DNA of 64,000 nucleotides, from positions 1,054,001 through 1,118,000 of the forward strand of contig NZ_CP064791.1 of assembly GCF_017094465.1 (NCBI RefSeq), read 5' to 3'. How positions within the stretch are numbered: the stretch's first letter is position 1; each line of letters opens with the position of its first letter. Shown here in pieces: positions 15,862-24,036 of the stretch. This DNA comes from Halapricum desulfuricans (GTDB taxonomy: Archaea; Halobacteriota; Halobacteria; Halobacteriales; Haloarculaceae). The translations under genes and the position numbers were made by a program. The notes under the pieces were generated by a model, which was not told where the DNA came from, did not search any database, and was given only the letters and a program-made list of their open reading frames with translations.

Positions 15862-17511
15862 ATGGCTCCTCGGCACACGCCAGAAAGCATGAAGCGATGG
15901 CAGCGCCGGGCGGTACAGACGATCGGTGCCGTCGCCGTGCTGGCCGTGCTTTCCTCGATCGTGTATCATTACACGCTGGTCGTCATCGAGGGACGGTCGC
16001 CGTCGTACTTTCAGTCGACGCAGGTCGTCGTCGAGATATTCACCGGGACTGGCTTTGGCGCGCACTCGCCGTGGAACACTCCGTTCGCGAACGTGCTCGT
16101 CATCGCGCTGGACCTTTCGACGTTCCTGCTCCTGTTCATCGTCCTCCCGTACGTCTTCCAGCCGATCCTCGAAGATCGGCTGACGCCGACCCCGCCCGAG
16201 CGGACGAACCTCGTCGAACACGTCGCCATCGCGGGCGATCGGACCGGCCAGACCGACCGATTGCTCGAGGAGTTCGACGCCCGCGGCGTCCCGAACGTCC
16301 TCGTCACTGCGGATCCCGAGACGGCGCTCGGACGCTCTGATGACGGGACTGACGTCGTCTATGGTGATCCGACCGAATCGAGCGCGCTCGAGCGAGCGAA
16401 CGTCGGCCGAGCCCGCACAGTAGTCGTCAATACGGACAGCGAGGACGTGGCTAACTGTGTCCTCGCTGTCCGGGAACTGACGGCCGACGCCCAGGTCGTC
16501 GCGCAGGTCCGGGACCCGTCGCTGCAAAATCCACTCGAGTACGCCGGTGCCGATACGGTCCTCATGCCGCGTCGGCTGCTCGCGAACCGGCTGGCCGGCC
16601 GGGTCCGGTCGCTGTTCGACCCGCGGATCAGCGACGTGCTGTCGATCTCCTCCGAGTTCGCTCTCGTCGAGACGACCGTCACGGAGGATAGCCCGTTGTG
16701 CGGCGAGACGCTCGAAACCGCTGGCTTCGACAACGGCTCCGACGTGACCGCTCTCGGACTGTGGGACGACGGCGATTTCGTCCCCTCGCCGCCGCCGGAG
16801 ACGGCCCTCGAAGCGAACACCTCCGTGCTCGTCGCGGGTCCGGAAGAGCGGTTGCAAGAGCTTGAAACCCGTCTCCCGGACGCACCGTCGACCGACGGGC
16901 GGGTCGTCATCGCCGGGGCCGGCGAGGTCGGCTCGACCGTCCAGCGGCGACTGGAACGCGCCGGGATCGACTGTACGCTCGTCGACCGCGTCGATCGCGA
17001 GGGTGTGGATCTCCAGGGCGACGTGACCGACGAGGCGGTACTCCGGGACGCGAATCTCGGTGACGCCGCCGTCTACGTGGTCGCGATCGGGAACAACGCC
17101 GAGGCGATCCTGTCGATCCTCCTCGCGCGGAACCTCACGTCCGACACAGAGATCGTCGCACGCGTCAACGACTCGGACATCCAGTCGAAGGCTCGCCGTG
17201 CCGGAGCGAACTACGTGCTCAGTCTGCCGGACATCAGCGCCCGTCTGATCGCGATGAACGTTCTCAAGGAAGATCTCCTCTCGTACGACAGACAGGTGCA
17301 GATCCTCCGAATCGAGGGCGAACGGCTGGCGGGACAGACACTGGACGAGACGCCGATCGGGCCGACCGACGCGGTGCTGGTCGCCGTCGAACGCGACGGC
17401 GAACTCCTCACGGATCCCGACGCCGACTTCGAGATCGACGACGACGACCGGCTGCTGATCGCCGGGAGCGACGATTCGCTCGACGCCTTCGAGACCGCGA
17501 TGCACCGCTAG
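15862..17511 (+). CDS. Potassium channel with two TrkA-N/TrkA-C (RCK) modules
   Basis: A 549-residue two-helix K+ channel fused to two RCK units. Helix 1 (about residues 18-40) and helix 2 (about 76-100) frame a pore loop with the selectivity-filter-like TGTGFGAHSP at 61-70 (GFG variant of TxGYG). The first Rossmann domain begins VEHVAIAGDRTG and has a degenerate glycine motif. The second begins VVIAGAGEVG near residue 348, with an intact GxGxxG for nucleotide binding. Each is followed by a TrkA-C-like region, the last near residues 465-545. The likely role is nucleotide-gated K+ flux, important in a salt-in organism. Start 15862 is used; an ATG ten codons later would also fit. Confidence 0.88.
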   Translation: MAPRHTPESMKRWQRRAVQTIGAVAVLAVLSSIVYHYTLVVIEGRSPSYFQSTQVVVEIFTGTGFGAHSPWNTPFANVLVIALDLSTFLLLFIVLPYVFQPILEDRLTPTPPERTNLVEHVAIAGDRTGQTDRLLEEFDARGVPNVLVTADPETALGRSDDGTDVVYGDPTESSALERANVGRARTVVVNTDSEDVANCVLAVRELTADAQVVAQVRDPSLQNPLEYAGADTVLMPRRLLANRLAGRVRSLFDPRISDVLSISSEFALVETTVTEDSPLCGETLETAGFDNGSDVTALGLWDDGDFVPSPPPETALEANTSVLVAGPEERLQELETRLPDAPSTDGRVVIAGAGEVGSTVQRRLERAGIDCTLVDRVDREGVDLQGDVTDEAVLRDANLGDAAVYVVAIGNNAEAILSILLARNLTSDTEIVARVNDSDIQSKARRAGANYVLSLPDISARLIAMNVLKEDLLSYDRQVQILRIEGERLAGQTLDETPIGPTDAVLVAVERDGELLTDPDADFEIDDDDRLLIAGSDDSLDAFETAMHR

Positions 17512-17587
17512 ACGTCGGGAAAAACTCCCAGCACCTGACCGTTCGTTCACGACAGCCTTTTGGCACGTCACGGAAAACGAGTCAGCG

Positions 17588-18958
17588 ATGCGTACCGAAC
17601 AGTTCGACGTGATCGTCGTCGGGGGTGGGACCGGCGGAACGTTCGCCGCCACGACCGCCGCTCGTGAGGGGCTTGACGTCGTGCTTCTCGAACGGAAATC
17701 CGAGTCCGAGGCCGGACACATCGCCTGTGGCGACGCGATCAAGGGTGCGAACACGTTCCCCGACGTGATCGACCGCGAACATCTCCGCGCGGAGTCGTTC
17801 ACCAACGACGGCATCGAGCGTGCACTGTTCGAACTCCCCGACGGAGAACGGATCGAGTATTCCTTTGGCGGTCAGTCCGGCGCGATCGTCGACCGCAAGC
17901 GCTACGGCGAGGTCCTGCTCGAAGAGACCGACCGCGCCGGCGTAACGATCCAGTATGACACCGTCGTCCAGGACGTGATCCAGTCCGACGGCGTGGTCGA
18001 GGGCGTCGTCGCGACGCGAAACGGGATACAAACGCGGTACGAGGCTCCGGTGACCATCGACGCGGCCGGTGCGCTGTCGATCCTGCAGGACAGGGCCGAC
18101 TTCGGGGCGGCAACCTTCGATACGAACGTCGATTACACGCATTTCTGTTCGGCCTACCGTGAGGTCCTTTCGGTGGACGAGCCGGTCGACTACGACGACG
18201 CGCTGGTGTTCAAGCCGACCGAGGAACTGGGCTATCTGTGGTATTTCCCCCGGACGGAGAGGGAGATCAACGTCGGTCTCGGCTTTCAGATGACCGAGGA
18301 GCCGATGCAGTTGGTCGAGACGCTCAGAGGGGATCTCGGTGCGAAACCCGAGTTCGCGAATGCGACCGTCGAGGACAAACTCGGGGCGGCACTTCCGACC
18401 CGGCGACCTTACGATTCGGCTGTCGCGCCGGGGTATCTGGCCGTCGGTGACGCTGCTGCGCACGTCAACCCGACGACGGGCGGTGGCATCCCGGGCGCGG
18501 CGAAGGCCGGCCACTGGGCCGGGGAGGTCGCCGCCGACGCCGTCGTCGAGGAGTCGGTCGACGAAGCGACCCTCTGGAGGTACAACCACCGGGTGCAGAC
18601 GGATTTCGGCAAGCGCTTCGCCGCGATGGACCTGTACAACATCTTCGGGACGGCCCACTCGATCGACGAACTGACTGATGTCATCGCGTCGCTGCCGGCC
18701 CAGCAACTCATCGACGTACTCGGGAAAGAGGGGACGGCTTCGATGGGCCTGCTCGGAAAGGCCAGGCTGGCGCTCTCGACGCTCGGTCACTGGCGGACGC
18801 TGTACGACGCCTATCGGGTCAACGCGATGGCCGACGAACTCAAGTCCATCTACGAGCGGTATCCCGAGACGCCGGCGAACTTCCCGGACTGGCGTCGCGA
18901 TCGCGACGCGTTCATGGATCGGTTCTACGAGCACGTCGGGGCCGAGCCGAAATACTAG
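17588..18958 (+). CDS. Geranylgeranyl reductase family flavoprotein
   Basis: A 456-residue FAD enzyme of the geranylgeranyl reductase family, which saturates isoprenoid chains of archaeal lipids or related prenyl compounds. It starts EQFDVIVVGGGTGGTFAATTAA, the dinucleotide-binding fold with FAD ribose contact at LLERKSE. The family segment GHIACGDAIKG follows, and LAVGDAAAHVNPTTGGGIPGAAKAG (residues about 282-306) closes the FAD site. A C-terminal helical substrate domain completes the fold. Length and motifs are normal. It stands alone in its transcript direction after the channel gene. Lipid-related genes lie on both sides within a few kilobases. Confidence 0.9.
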   Translation: MRTEQFDVIVVGGGTGGTFAATTAAREGLDVVLLERKSESEAGHIACGDAIKGANTFPDVIDREHLRAESFTNDGIERALFELPDGERIEYSFGGQSGAIVDRKRYGEVLLEETDRAGVTIQYDTVVQDVIQSDGVVEGVVATRNGIQTRYEAPVTIDAAGALSILQDRADFGAATFDTNVDYTHFCSAYREVLSVDEPVDYDDALVFKPTEELGYLWYFPRTEREINVGLGFQMTEEPMQLVETLRGDLGAKPEFANATVEDKLGAALPTRRPYDSAVAPGYLAVGDAAAHVNPTTGGGIPGAAKAGHWAGEVAADAVVEESVDEATLWRYNHRVQTDFGKRFAAMDLYNIFGTAHSIDELTDVIASLPAQQLIDVLGKEGTASMGLLGKARLALSTLGHWRTLYDAYRVNAMADELKSIYERYPETPANFPDWRRDRDAFMDRFYEHVGAEPKY

Positions 18959-19033
18959 CGGGCCGTCGCTCCCGGCTGTCGATCATCTGATGGATCCACG
19001 CGCCCTGTGGTATCGAAACCCACGCTTCAGAAC

Positions 19034-19043
19034 CCCTTAAATG
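19034..19043 (+). promoter_or_regulatory. TATA box of the aldo/keto reductase gene (leaderless)
   Basis: The sequence CCCTTAAATG is centred about 26 nt before the ATG at 19065, which places the transcription start at or next to the start codon, the common haloarchaeal arrangement. Confidence 0.55.
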
Positions 19044-19064
19044 ATAGAGCCCGTAGTGCAACTG

Positions 19065-19895
19065 ATGTCATCAAGCGAACTCACACCGGAGAGCGTGCCG
19101 TCCACCAAGGGTATGCCGATGCTCGGACTCGGCACCTGGGAGAACGAGGACCCCGATCAGTGTGCCGAAAGCGTCCGCACTGCCCTGGAGATGGGGTATC
19201 GACATATCGACACGGCACAGGCATACGGTAACGAGGACGCCGTCGGCGAGGGGATCGCCGCTGCCGACGTCGATCGAGCGGATATCTTCCTCGCGACGAA
19301 AGTCTGGATCTCGAACCTCGACTACGAGGACGTCCTCGAAACCACACAGGAGAGCCTCGATAGACTCGGGACGGACTACCTCGACCTGCTGTACGTCCAC
19401 TGGCCGTCACGGACCTACGAGCCCGAGGCGACGCTGGAGGCGTTCGACGAACTGTACGACGAGGGGACGATCCGAAACATCGGCGTCAGCAATTTCGAGC
19501 CGCGCCACATCGACGCGGCTCGCGAGCAGCTGGACGCGCCGATTTTCGCCAACCAGGTCGAGACTCATCCGATGCTCCAGCAGACTGAACTGCGGGACTA
19601 CGCCGACGAACACGACATCGAGATCGTGGCGTACTCGCCGCTGGCTCGCGGTGATGTCTTCGAGATGGACGTCCTGAGTGAGATCGCGGAGAAACACGGC
19701 GTCAGCGAGGCCCAGGTGAGCCTGGCGTGGCTGCGTGCAAACGACGTGACTGCGATCCCGAAAGCGACCAGCGAAGCCCACATCAGGGACAACTGGGAGA
19801 GCCTGTCGCTGGAACTGGACGAGGCGGATCTCGAACGGATCTCGAACGTCGATCGGACGCGTCGGAAGGTCGATCCCGGATTCGCCCCCTGGTGA
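19065..19895 (+). CDS. Aldo/keto reductase
   Basis: A 276-residue NADPH-dependent oxidoreductase of the aldo/keto reductase superfamily, reducing aldehydes or ketones (substrate unknown). The (beta/alpha)8 barrel has the catalytic tetrad in context: Asp and Tyr in IDTAQAYGNED, Lys in LATKVWISNL and His in LYVHWPS. The NADP-binding end includes IAYSPLARGD-like VAYSPLARGDVF and AIPKATS. The start at 19065 (MSSSELTP) matches the TATA spacing; an ATG eight codons earlier lies too close to the TATA box to be transcribed. Confidence 0.92.
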   Translation: MSSSELTPESVPSTKGMPMLGLGTWENEDPDQCAESVRTALEMGYRHIDTAQAYGNEDAVGEGIAAADVDRADIFLATKVWISNLDYEDVLETTQESLDRLGTDYLDLLYVHWPSRTYEPEATLEAFDELYDEGTIRNIGVSNFEPRHIDAAREQLDAPIFANQVETHPMLQQTELRDYADEHDIEIVAYSPLARGDVFEMDVLSEIAEKHGVSEAQVSLAWLRANDVTAIPKATSEAHIRDNWESLSLELDEADLERISNVDRTRRKVDPGFAPW

Positions 19896-19960
19896 GGCCA
19901 CGATCGCCCGTGCGTCCGTAACCTACAACTATTAACCAGCGGGCAACAGAACCAGTGAGT

Positions 19961-20704
19961 ATGTCGGCCCCAAATCAGACGGGGATCGCGGGGGCGATCC
20001 GGATCGATCTCAAGCGCCTCCACGAGACCTGGATGGAACTGGTCTATCCGCGCCAGCTAGACGCGGAGCAGACGGTACTGGGCAAGTGGCGACCCCAGAC
20101 GACAGGCAGCCGCATCGCGTATCGACTATGGGGGGCTATTGGGACACCGATTGTCGGCCTGCTGTATCCGCTGGTGCTTTTCGGCTACGTACTTCGCTAT
20201 CAGGCAGGCAAGCTCGACTCGGCAGTCACGCGGATCGGAATTGCTGGCGTCGTCGTGCTTTCGGTGGTCGTCTGGGGCGCGCTCTCGGTGCTCGCACGGT
20301 ATCAACTCGAGATGAGCCCAACCGGCGTCATCGCAGTCGTCGCGGCGGGCCTGGTCGCGACCGTCTCCGCCGCCCTCGCGGTCGTCACCAGCCGGATCGG
20401 CGGTCGCGCGTCGACGGTCCTGCTCTCCTATCCGCTGGCGATCACGGCCATCTTTCTGCCGCCGGTCGTCGCTGGCCTGTACTCCGAAGCCGTCGCGAGC
20501 TACATCTTCCCCCAGAGCGAGTCGCTCGCGGAGTGGCTGCTCGAGAACGTCCTGACGATCGGCGGTCTCAACGACTACCTCTGGAACAACTACGAACTGG
20601 AGGGAGTCGCCTACGTCGGCATGTGGTTCGGCATCGCCGTGCCGGTCGGCTGGCTCCTGGGAACGCTGGTCACGCTCGCGAATTACGTCCGCCCGCGGAA
20701 CTAG
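19961..20704 (+). CDS. Polytopic membrane protein, unknown function
   Basis: A 247-residue protein with a 50-residue cytoplasmic N-terminus (LKRLHETWMELVYPRQLD, LGKWRP) and about six hydrophobic helices. It ends in NYVRPRN. The start is the ATG at 19961, two codons after an in-frame GTG. A TATA-like ACTATTAACC lies about 32 nt upstream. It converges with the acyl-adenylate-fold gene, and the two stop regions overlap by four bases. No family was recognised. Confidence 0.7.
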   Translation: MSAPNQTGIAGAIRIDLKRLHETWMELVYPRQLDAEQTVLGKWRPQTTGSRIAYRLWGAIGTPIVGLLYPLVLFGYVLRYQAGKLDSAVTRIGIAGVVVLSVVVWGALSVLARYQLEMSPTGVIAVVAAGLVATVSAALAVVTSRIGGRASTVLLSYPLAITAIFLPPVVAGLYSEAVASYIFPQSESLAEWLLENVLTIGGLNDYLWNNYELEGVAYVGMWFGIAVPVGWLLGTLVTLANYVRPRN

Positions 20705-21429
20705 ATTTCCGAGGTTTGAACGTCTGACGGACGGATCGCGCCGTCCCGTTCGGCGACTGTCACTGTCGATTCGCCGTCGAGCGTTATCGTCGCACCTGCC
20801 AGCAGCGGGGTGAGTATTCCCGCGATGATCGCTCCGGAGTCGGACAGCGACGCCGACAGCGCTATTCGATCGTCAGACTCGATGCCGTACGCCTCGCGAA
20901 CGCGCCGTCCTGCCGCCAGCAGTTCGGCGTGTGTCCGCTCGCTGTCCCCCGCTCGCAGCGCTGGATCTGTCGGTTCCACGTCGGCAGGGAACTGGACTGG
21001 GTTCTCGCTCCAGCGTTCGCCCTCGAAGTGTGCGACCGTCGGATCCTCGGGCCGGCTACCGTACCCGATCGCCTTGCAACCGGGCGGCAACTCGCGGCCT
21101 TCGAGCCGATTGGCTGGACCGACGAGCACGTCCAGCCCGTCCAGCGACGCGGGGTCGACCGCGACGGTCGCGCCGACCGTCCACGCGCCGAACAGCGCGA
21201 TGATCGCCTGCGCGTTCGGGGCCTCGTCGGAGCTTTCGGGATCGGAACCGTCGAAGAGCCCGACAGTTGTCCCCTCTCTGATGCCGTAGTGGCGCAACAG
21301 GTTGCCCGCCTTCCAGGCCTCCACACAGAACTGCTCGCCGCTCCAGGAGCGACTCCGCGGTCCCGACCGGTGGATCCACAACTCGTCGGTGCCGCGTTCT
21401 GGGTGTACGAGATCGCCGAGTACGTCCAT
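20701..21429 (-). CDS. Short AMP-binding-enzyme-like protein, lacking the adenylation core
   Basis: A 242-residue acidic protein whose parts look like fragments of the acyl-CoA synthetase/AMP-binding fold. They are WSGEQFCVEAWKAGNLLRHYGIREGTTVGLFD (like the conserved helix and strand after the N-terminal start), AIIALFGAWTVGATVAVDPAS, THAELLAAGRRVREAYGIESDDRIALSASL, and a GILTPLLAGATITLDG end. The P-loop-like Ser/Thr/Gly motif and the C-terminal adenylate-binding motifs are missing, so an active ligase is unlikely. The start at 21429 (MDVLGDLV) is preferred over an ATG 20 codons upstream. The cis-prenyltransferase-like gene lies upstream on the same strand. Confidence 0.6.
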   Translation of the reverse strand: MDVLGDLVHPERGTDELWIHRSGPRSRSWSGEQFCVEAWKAGNLLRHYGIREGTTVGLFDGSDPESSDEAPNAQAIIALFGAWTVGATVAVDPASLDGLDVLVGPANRLEGRELPPGCKAIGYGSRPEDPTVAHFEGERWSENPVQFPADVEPTDPALRAGDSERTHAELLAAGRRVREAYGIESDDRIALSASLSDSGAIIAGILTPLLAGATITLDGESTVTVAERDGAIRPSDVQTSEI

Positions 21430-21510
21430 ACGGCCTGCTCGGGCCGGGTCGGACAAAAGCACCCGTGTCACGTGGCTCGCCCGCGCCACTGGGGCGGTCA
21501 GTGGGTCGAC

Positions 21511-22119
21511 CTACCGGCCGAATCGCCGCTGTCTGGTTTGATAGTCCCGCAGCGCCCGGAGATAGTCGCGCTTGCGGAAGTCACGCCAGTTGACGTCCGT
21601 GAAGTACAGTTCGGAATAGACGGACTGCCAGATCATAAAATCAGAGAGCCGCTCGGCACCGGTCTTGACCACCAGATCCGGGGCCGTCGGGAAGACCAGT
21701 CGCTTCTCGATCTCGGATTCGTCGACGTCGTCGGGGTCGAGCCGCCCGTCGGCGACCTCTTCGGCCAGTCCGCGAACCGCGGTCGCGAACTCGTGTTTAC
21801 CGCCGAGGCCGATGCTCACCTGGATCGGCGCGTCGGCCTGGTCGTCGTCGTCGGGACCGCGGACGGCGATCGGCCGGGGCGTATCCACGTCGCCGATCTG
21901 TGTCCGGAGCGTCGGCACTGCCTCCGCGTCGAGCACGCTGACGTACACGAGCATGTGGTCGGCACCGTACTCGAACACCCAGTCGAAACTCCGTTCGAGC
22001 GTCTCGTAGGCGCCCTTTTCGAGGAGATCCCGCTCGGTGAGGACGACGGCGACCGATTCGGGGAGCGAGGCATCGCTCCAGCGGATTCGCGCGGCGAGGT
22101 ACCGATCGTACAGGCCCAC
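21511..22119 (-). CDS. Divergent cis-prenyltransferase (UppS) family protein
   Basis: A 202-residue homologue of undecaprenyl/polyprenyl diphosphate synthase. The C-terminal signature is clear: VVKTGAERLSDFMIWQSVYSELYFTDVNWRDF, the region that binds isopentenyl diphosphate in active enzymes. In the N-terminus, however, the catalytic DGN motif that should follow VAVVL is replaced by TERDLLEKG, and the first Arg of the RTGGE-x-R motif is Lys. Activity is therefore doubtful; it may be a subunit or regulator like NgBR/Nus1, which also lacks these residues. A GGCTTTATTTC TATA-like box centred near 22145 gives a leaderless start at 22119. The DUF92 gene diverges 91 bp away. Confidence 0.85.
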   Translation of the reverse strand: MGLYDRYLAARIRWSDASLPESVAVVLTERDLLEKGAYETLERSFDWVFEYGADHMLVYVSVLDAEAVPTLRTQIGDVDTPRPIAVRGPDDDDQADAPIQVSIGLGGKHEFATAVRGLAEEVADGRLDPDDVDESEIEKRLVFPTAPDLVVKTGAERLSDFMIWQSVYSELYFTDVNWRDFRKRDYLRALRDYQTRQRRFGR

Positions 22120-22210
22120 ACGGATGGATCGTCGGCCGGTGAAATAAAGCCCTCCGGATCGTCGACCGGTTCGGAAAGGGTAAGTATCTCTCGGGGAAAC
22201 GCACGGTAGC

Positions 22211-23554
22211 GTGACATCGACAGTCCGGCGCGCCGGCGCGTTCGCCCTCGTCGGAGCCCTGTCGCTTGCGGTCCCACTGATGGACCGCCTGTTTTCCCGG
22301 CCAGTGGCAACTGTCGCCGCTGGCGCGCCGTTTCTGGCGATCGCCGCCGTCGCACTTGCGCTCTCCGATGACAGCGCGATTTTCGAGCTGTTCGCCCGGC
22401 CCGGCGACCGACGGGACGGCCGTCTCTACGGACTGGCCGGATTCGCACTCGCGATCGCGGTGCTCTCGGCGTTCGGAACGTATGCCGGGCTCTCGATCCC
22501 GGCGTTCGTGGCGAGCGTCATTGTCCTCTCGGGTGGGAACCTCGCCGCCCACGCGGCTCGCGACCGAGGGGTCGAGCCGTTCGGCGCAATGACGGCGTTC
22601 GTCGCGGGGAGCCTGCTGGCCGGGACTGGCGGGTATCTCGCCGCGGCTGCGATTCTCAATCACCCGACTGCTCTCCCGCGGGTCGTGTTCCTGGCCGCGA
22701 CCGGCGCGTTGATCGGTGCGCTCGTCCGCTCGATGCTGTTCGAGCGCGACGACCCGGTCGTGTTGCTCGCGATCAGTCTGCTGCTGTGGCTGTTCGCCGA
22801 CCTGTCGATCGCCGTCTCCGCGACCGGGATCACCGCCGCGCTTGCTGTGACTATCGCGCTCGGATACGTCTCCTACGCGCTGGAGACGGCTTCGATTCCG
22901 GGGATGCTCACCGGCGTCCTGCTGAGCCTGTTGACGCTGGTCGTCGGCGACGTCGGCTGGTTCGCGATGTTGATCACCTTCTTCGGTCTTGGCGGGCTGT
23001 CCGCGAAACTCCGGTACGACCGGAAGGTCAAACGGGGCATCGCCGAACCGAACGAGGGTGCCCGGGGAAGCGGGAACGTCCTCGCGAACTCGGTCGTCGC
23101 ACTGTTCGCGGTCATCGCACACGCTGCGTCCCCGCGGATGGGGGCCGTTCCCGAGGGCCTGTTCCTGTTCGTCTTCTCCGGGGCGGTCGCCGCCGCGATG
23201 AGCGATACCCTATCCAGCGAGATTGGCGGACTGTACGACGATCCCCGGCTCATCACGACGTTCGAGGTGGTCGAACCGGGCACCGACGGCGGCGTGACCT
23301 GGCAGGGCGAACTGGCCGGCCTGTCGGGTGCCGCGCTGATCGCTGGAATCGGGGCGGTGGCGTTCGATCTCGGGGCAGTCGGTATCGGCGTCGTCGTCGC
23401 CGCCGGCCTCGTCGGGATGACCGTCGATAGCGTCCTGGGTGCGACTGTGGAGGGTGGGTTCGTGGGTAATCAGGGCGTCAACTTCCTGGCGACGCTCGTG
23501 GCAGGTCTGGCTGCCGGGGTGCTGGCAATCACGACAGGCACTATCGCGGTGTAA
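22211..23554 (+). CDS. DUF92 family membrane protein (polyprenyl-phosphate kinase-like)
   Basis: A 447-residue membrane protein with about ten helices. The DUF92 signature lies in the C-terminal half: VVAGLVGMTVDSVLGATVEGGF-type residues near the end, AMSDTLSSEIGGLY, and NEGARGSGNVLANSVVALF. DUF92 includes the plant phytyl-phosphate kinase VTE6 and its relatives, which phosphorylate isoprenyl phosphates at a CTP-dependent membrane site. This makes a polyprenyl-phosphate role plausible but unproven here. The start is GTG at 22211, about 30 nt after a GGGTAAGTAT TATA-like box. The acetyltransferase gene follows four bases after the stop. The opposite neighbour is the cis-prenyltransferase-like gene. 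Confidence 0.85.
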   Translation: MTSTVRRAGAFALVGALSLAVPLMDRLFSRPVATVAAGAPFLAIAAVALALSDDSAIFELFARPGDRRDGRLYGLAGFALAIAVLSAFGTYAGLSIPAFVASVIVLSGGNLAAHAARDRGVEPFGAMTAFVAGSLLAGTGGYLAAAAILNHPTALPRVVFLAATGALIGALVRSMLFERDDPVVLLAISLLLWLFADLSIAVSATGITAALAVTIALGYVSYALETASIPGMLTGVLLSLLTLVVGDVGWFAMLITFFGLGGLSAKLRYDRKVKRGIAEPNEGARGSGNVLANSVVALFAVIAHAASPRMGAVPEGLFLFVFSGAVAAAMSDTLSSEIGGLYDDPRLITTFEVVEPGTDGGVTWQGELAGLSGAALIAGIGAVAFDLGAVGIGVVVAAGLVGMTVDSVLGATVEGGFVGNQGVNFLATLVAGLAAGVLAITTGTIAV

Positions 23555-23557
23555 CCG

Positions 23558-23983
23558 ATGACGACGATCCGCGAAATCCGATCTGACGACCAGAGTCGAT
23601 TGAGGCGGATACAGGAGTCTGTTCTGTCCGATCCCAGTCCGGACGTGCTGACGGCCGCCCTCGATGGGCCGCTGTTCGGACTGGTGGCCGTCGAGTCGGG
23701 CACTGTCGTCGGCTACCTGCTGGCTATCGTCGGCGACCGTCGCGTCTACGTGCCGGAACTCGCGGTCGCGGAGTCGGCTCAGCGCGAGGGGTACGGCTCG
23801 ACGCTCGTGCGCGCCGCAGCCGATCGGTTCCGCGAACGGGGCTTCGAAGCCGTGCGACTCACGGCGCGTGCCGACGACACGGCTGCACGGCAATTCTACG
23901 AGCGTCTGGGGTTCGAGGCGGTCGAGCGAGCGCCGGACAACTACGACGACGCGGACGGAATCGTCTACGAAAAACGACTGTGA
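23558..23983 (+). CDS. GNAT-family N-acetyltransferase
   Basis: A 141-residue single-domain acetyltransferase. Motif A, VPELAVAESAQREGYGSTLVRAA, holds the acetyl-CoA pyrophosphate loop (Q/R-x-x-G-x-G/S). The C-terminal DDTAARQFYERLGFEAVER is the typical alpha4-beta segment. The substrate (protein N-terminus, antibiotic or metabolite) cannot be inferred. It starts four bases after the DUF92 stop and is very likely cotranslated. Confidence 0.88.
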   Translation: MTTIREIRSDDQSRLRRIQESVLSDPSPDVLTAALDGPLFGLVAVESGTVVGYLLAIVGDRRVYVPELAVAESAQREGYGSTLVRAAADRFRERGFEAVRLTARADDTAARQFYERLGFEAVERAPDNYDDADGIVYEKRL

Positions 23984-24036
23984 CGGACGGTGACTCCGGG
24001 GCCGACCGAGGTAGCCGCGGGATCGGTGGCCGGCGA

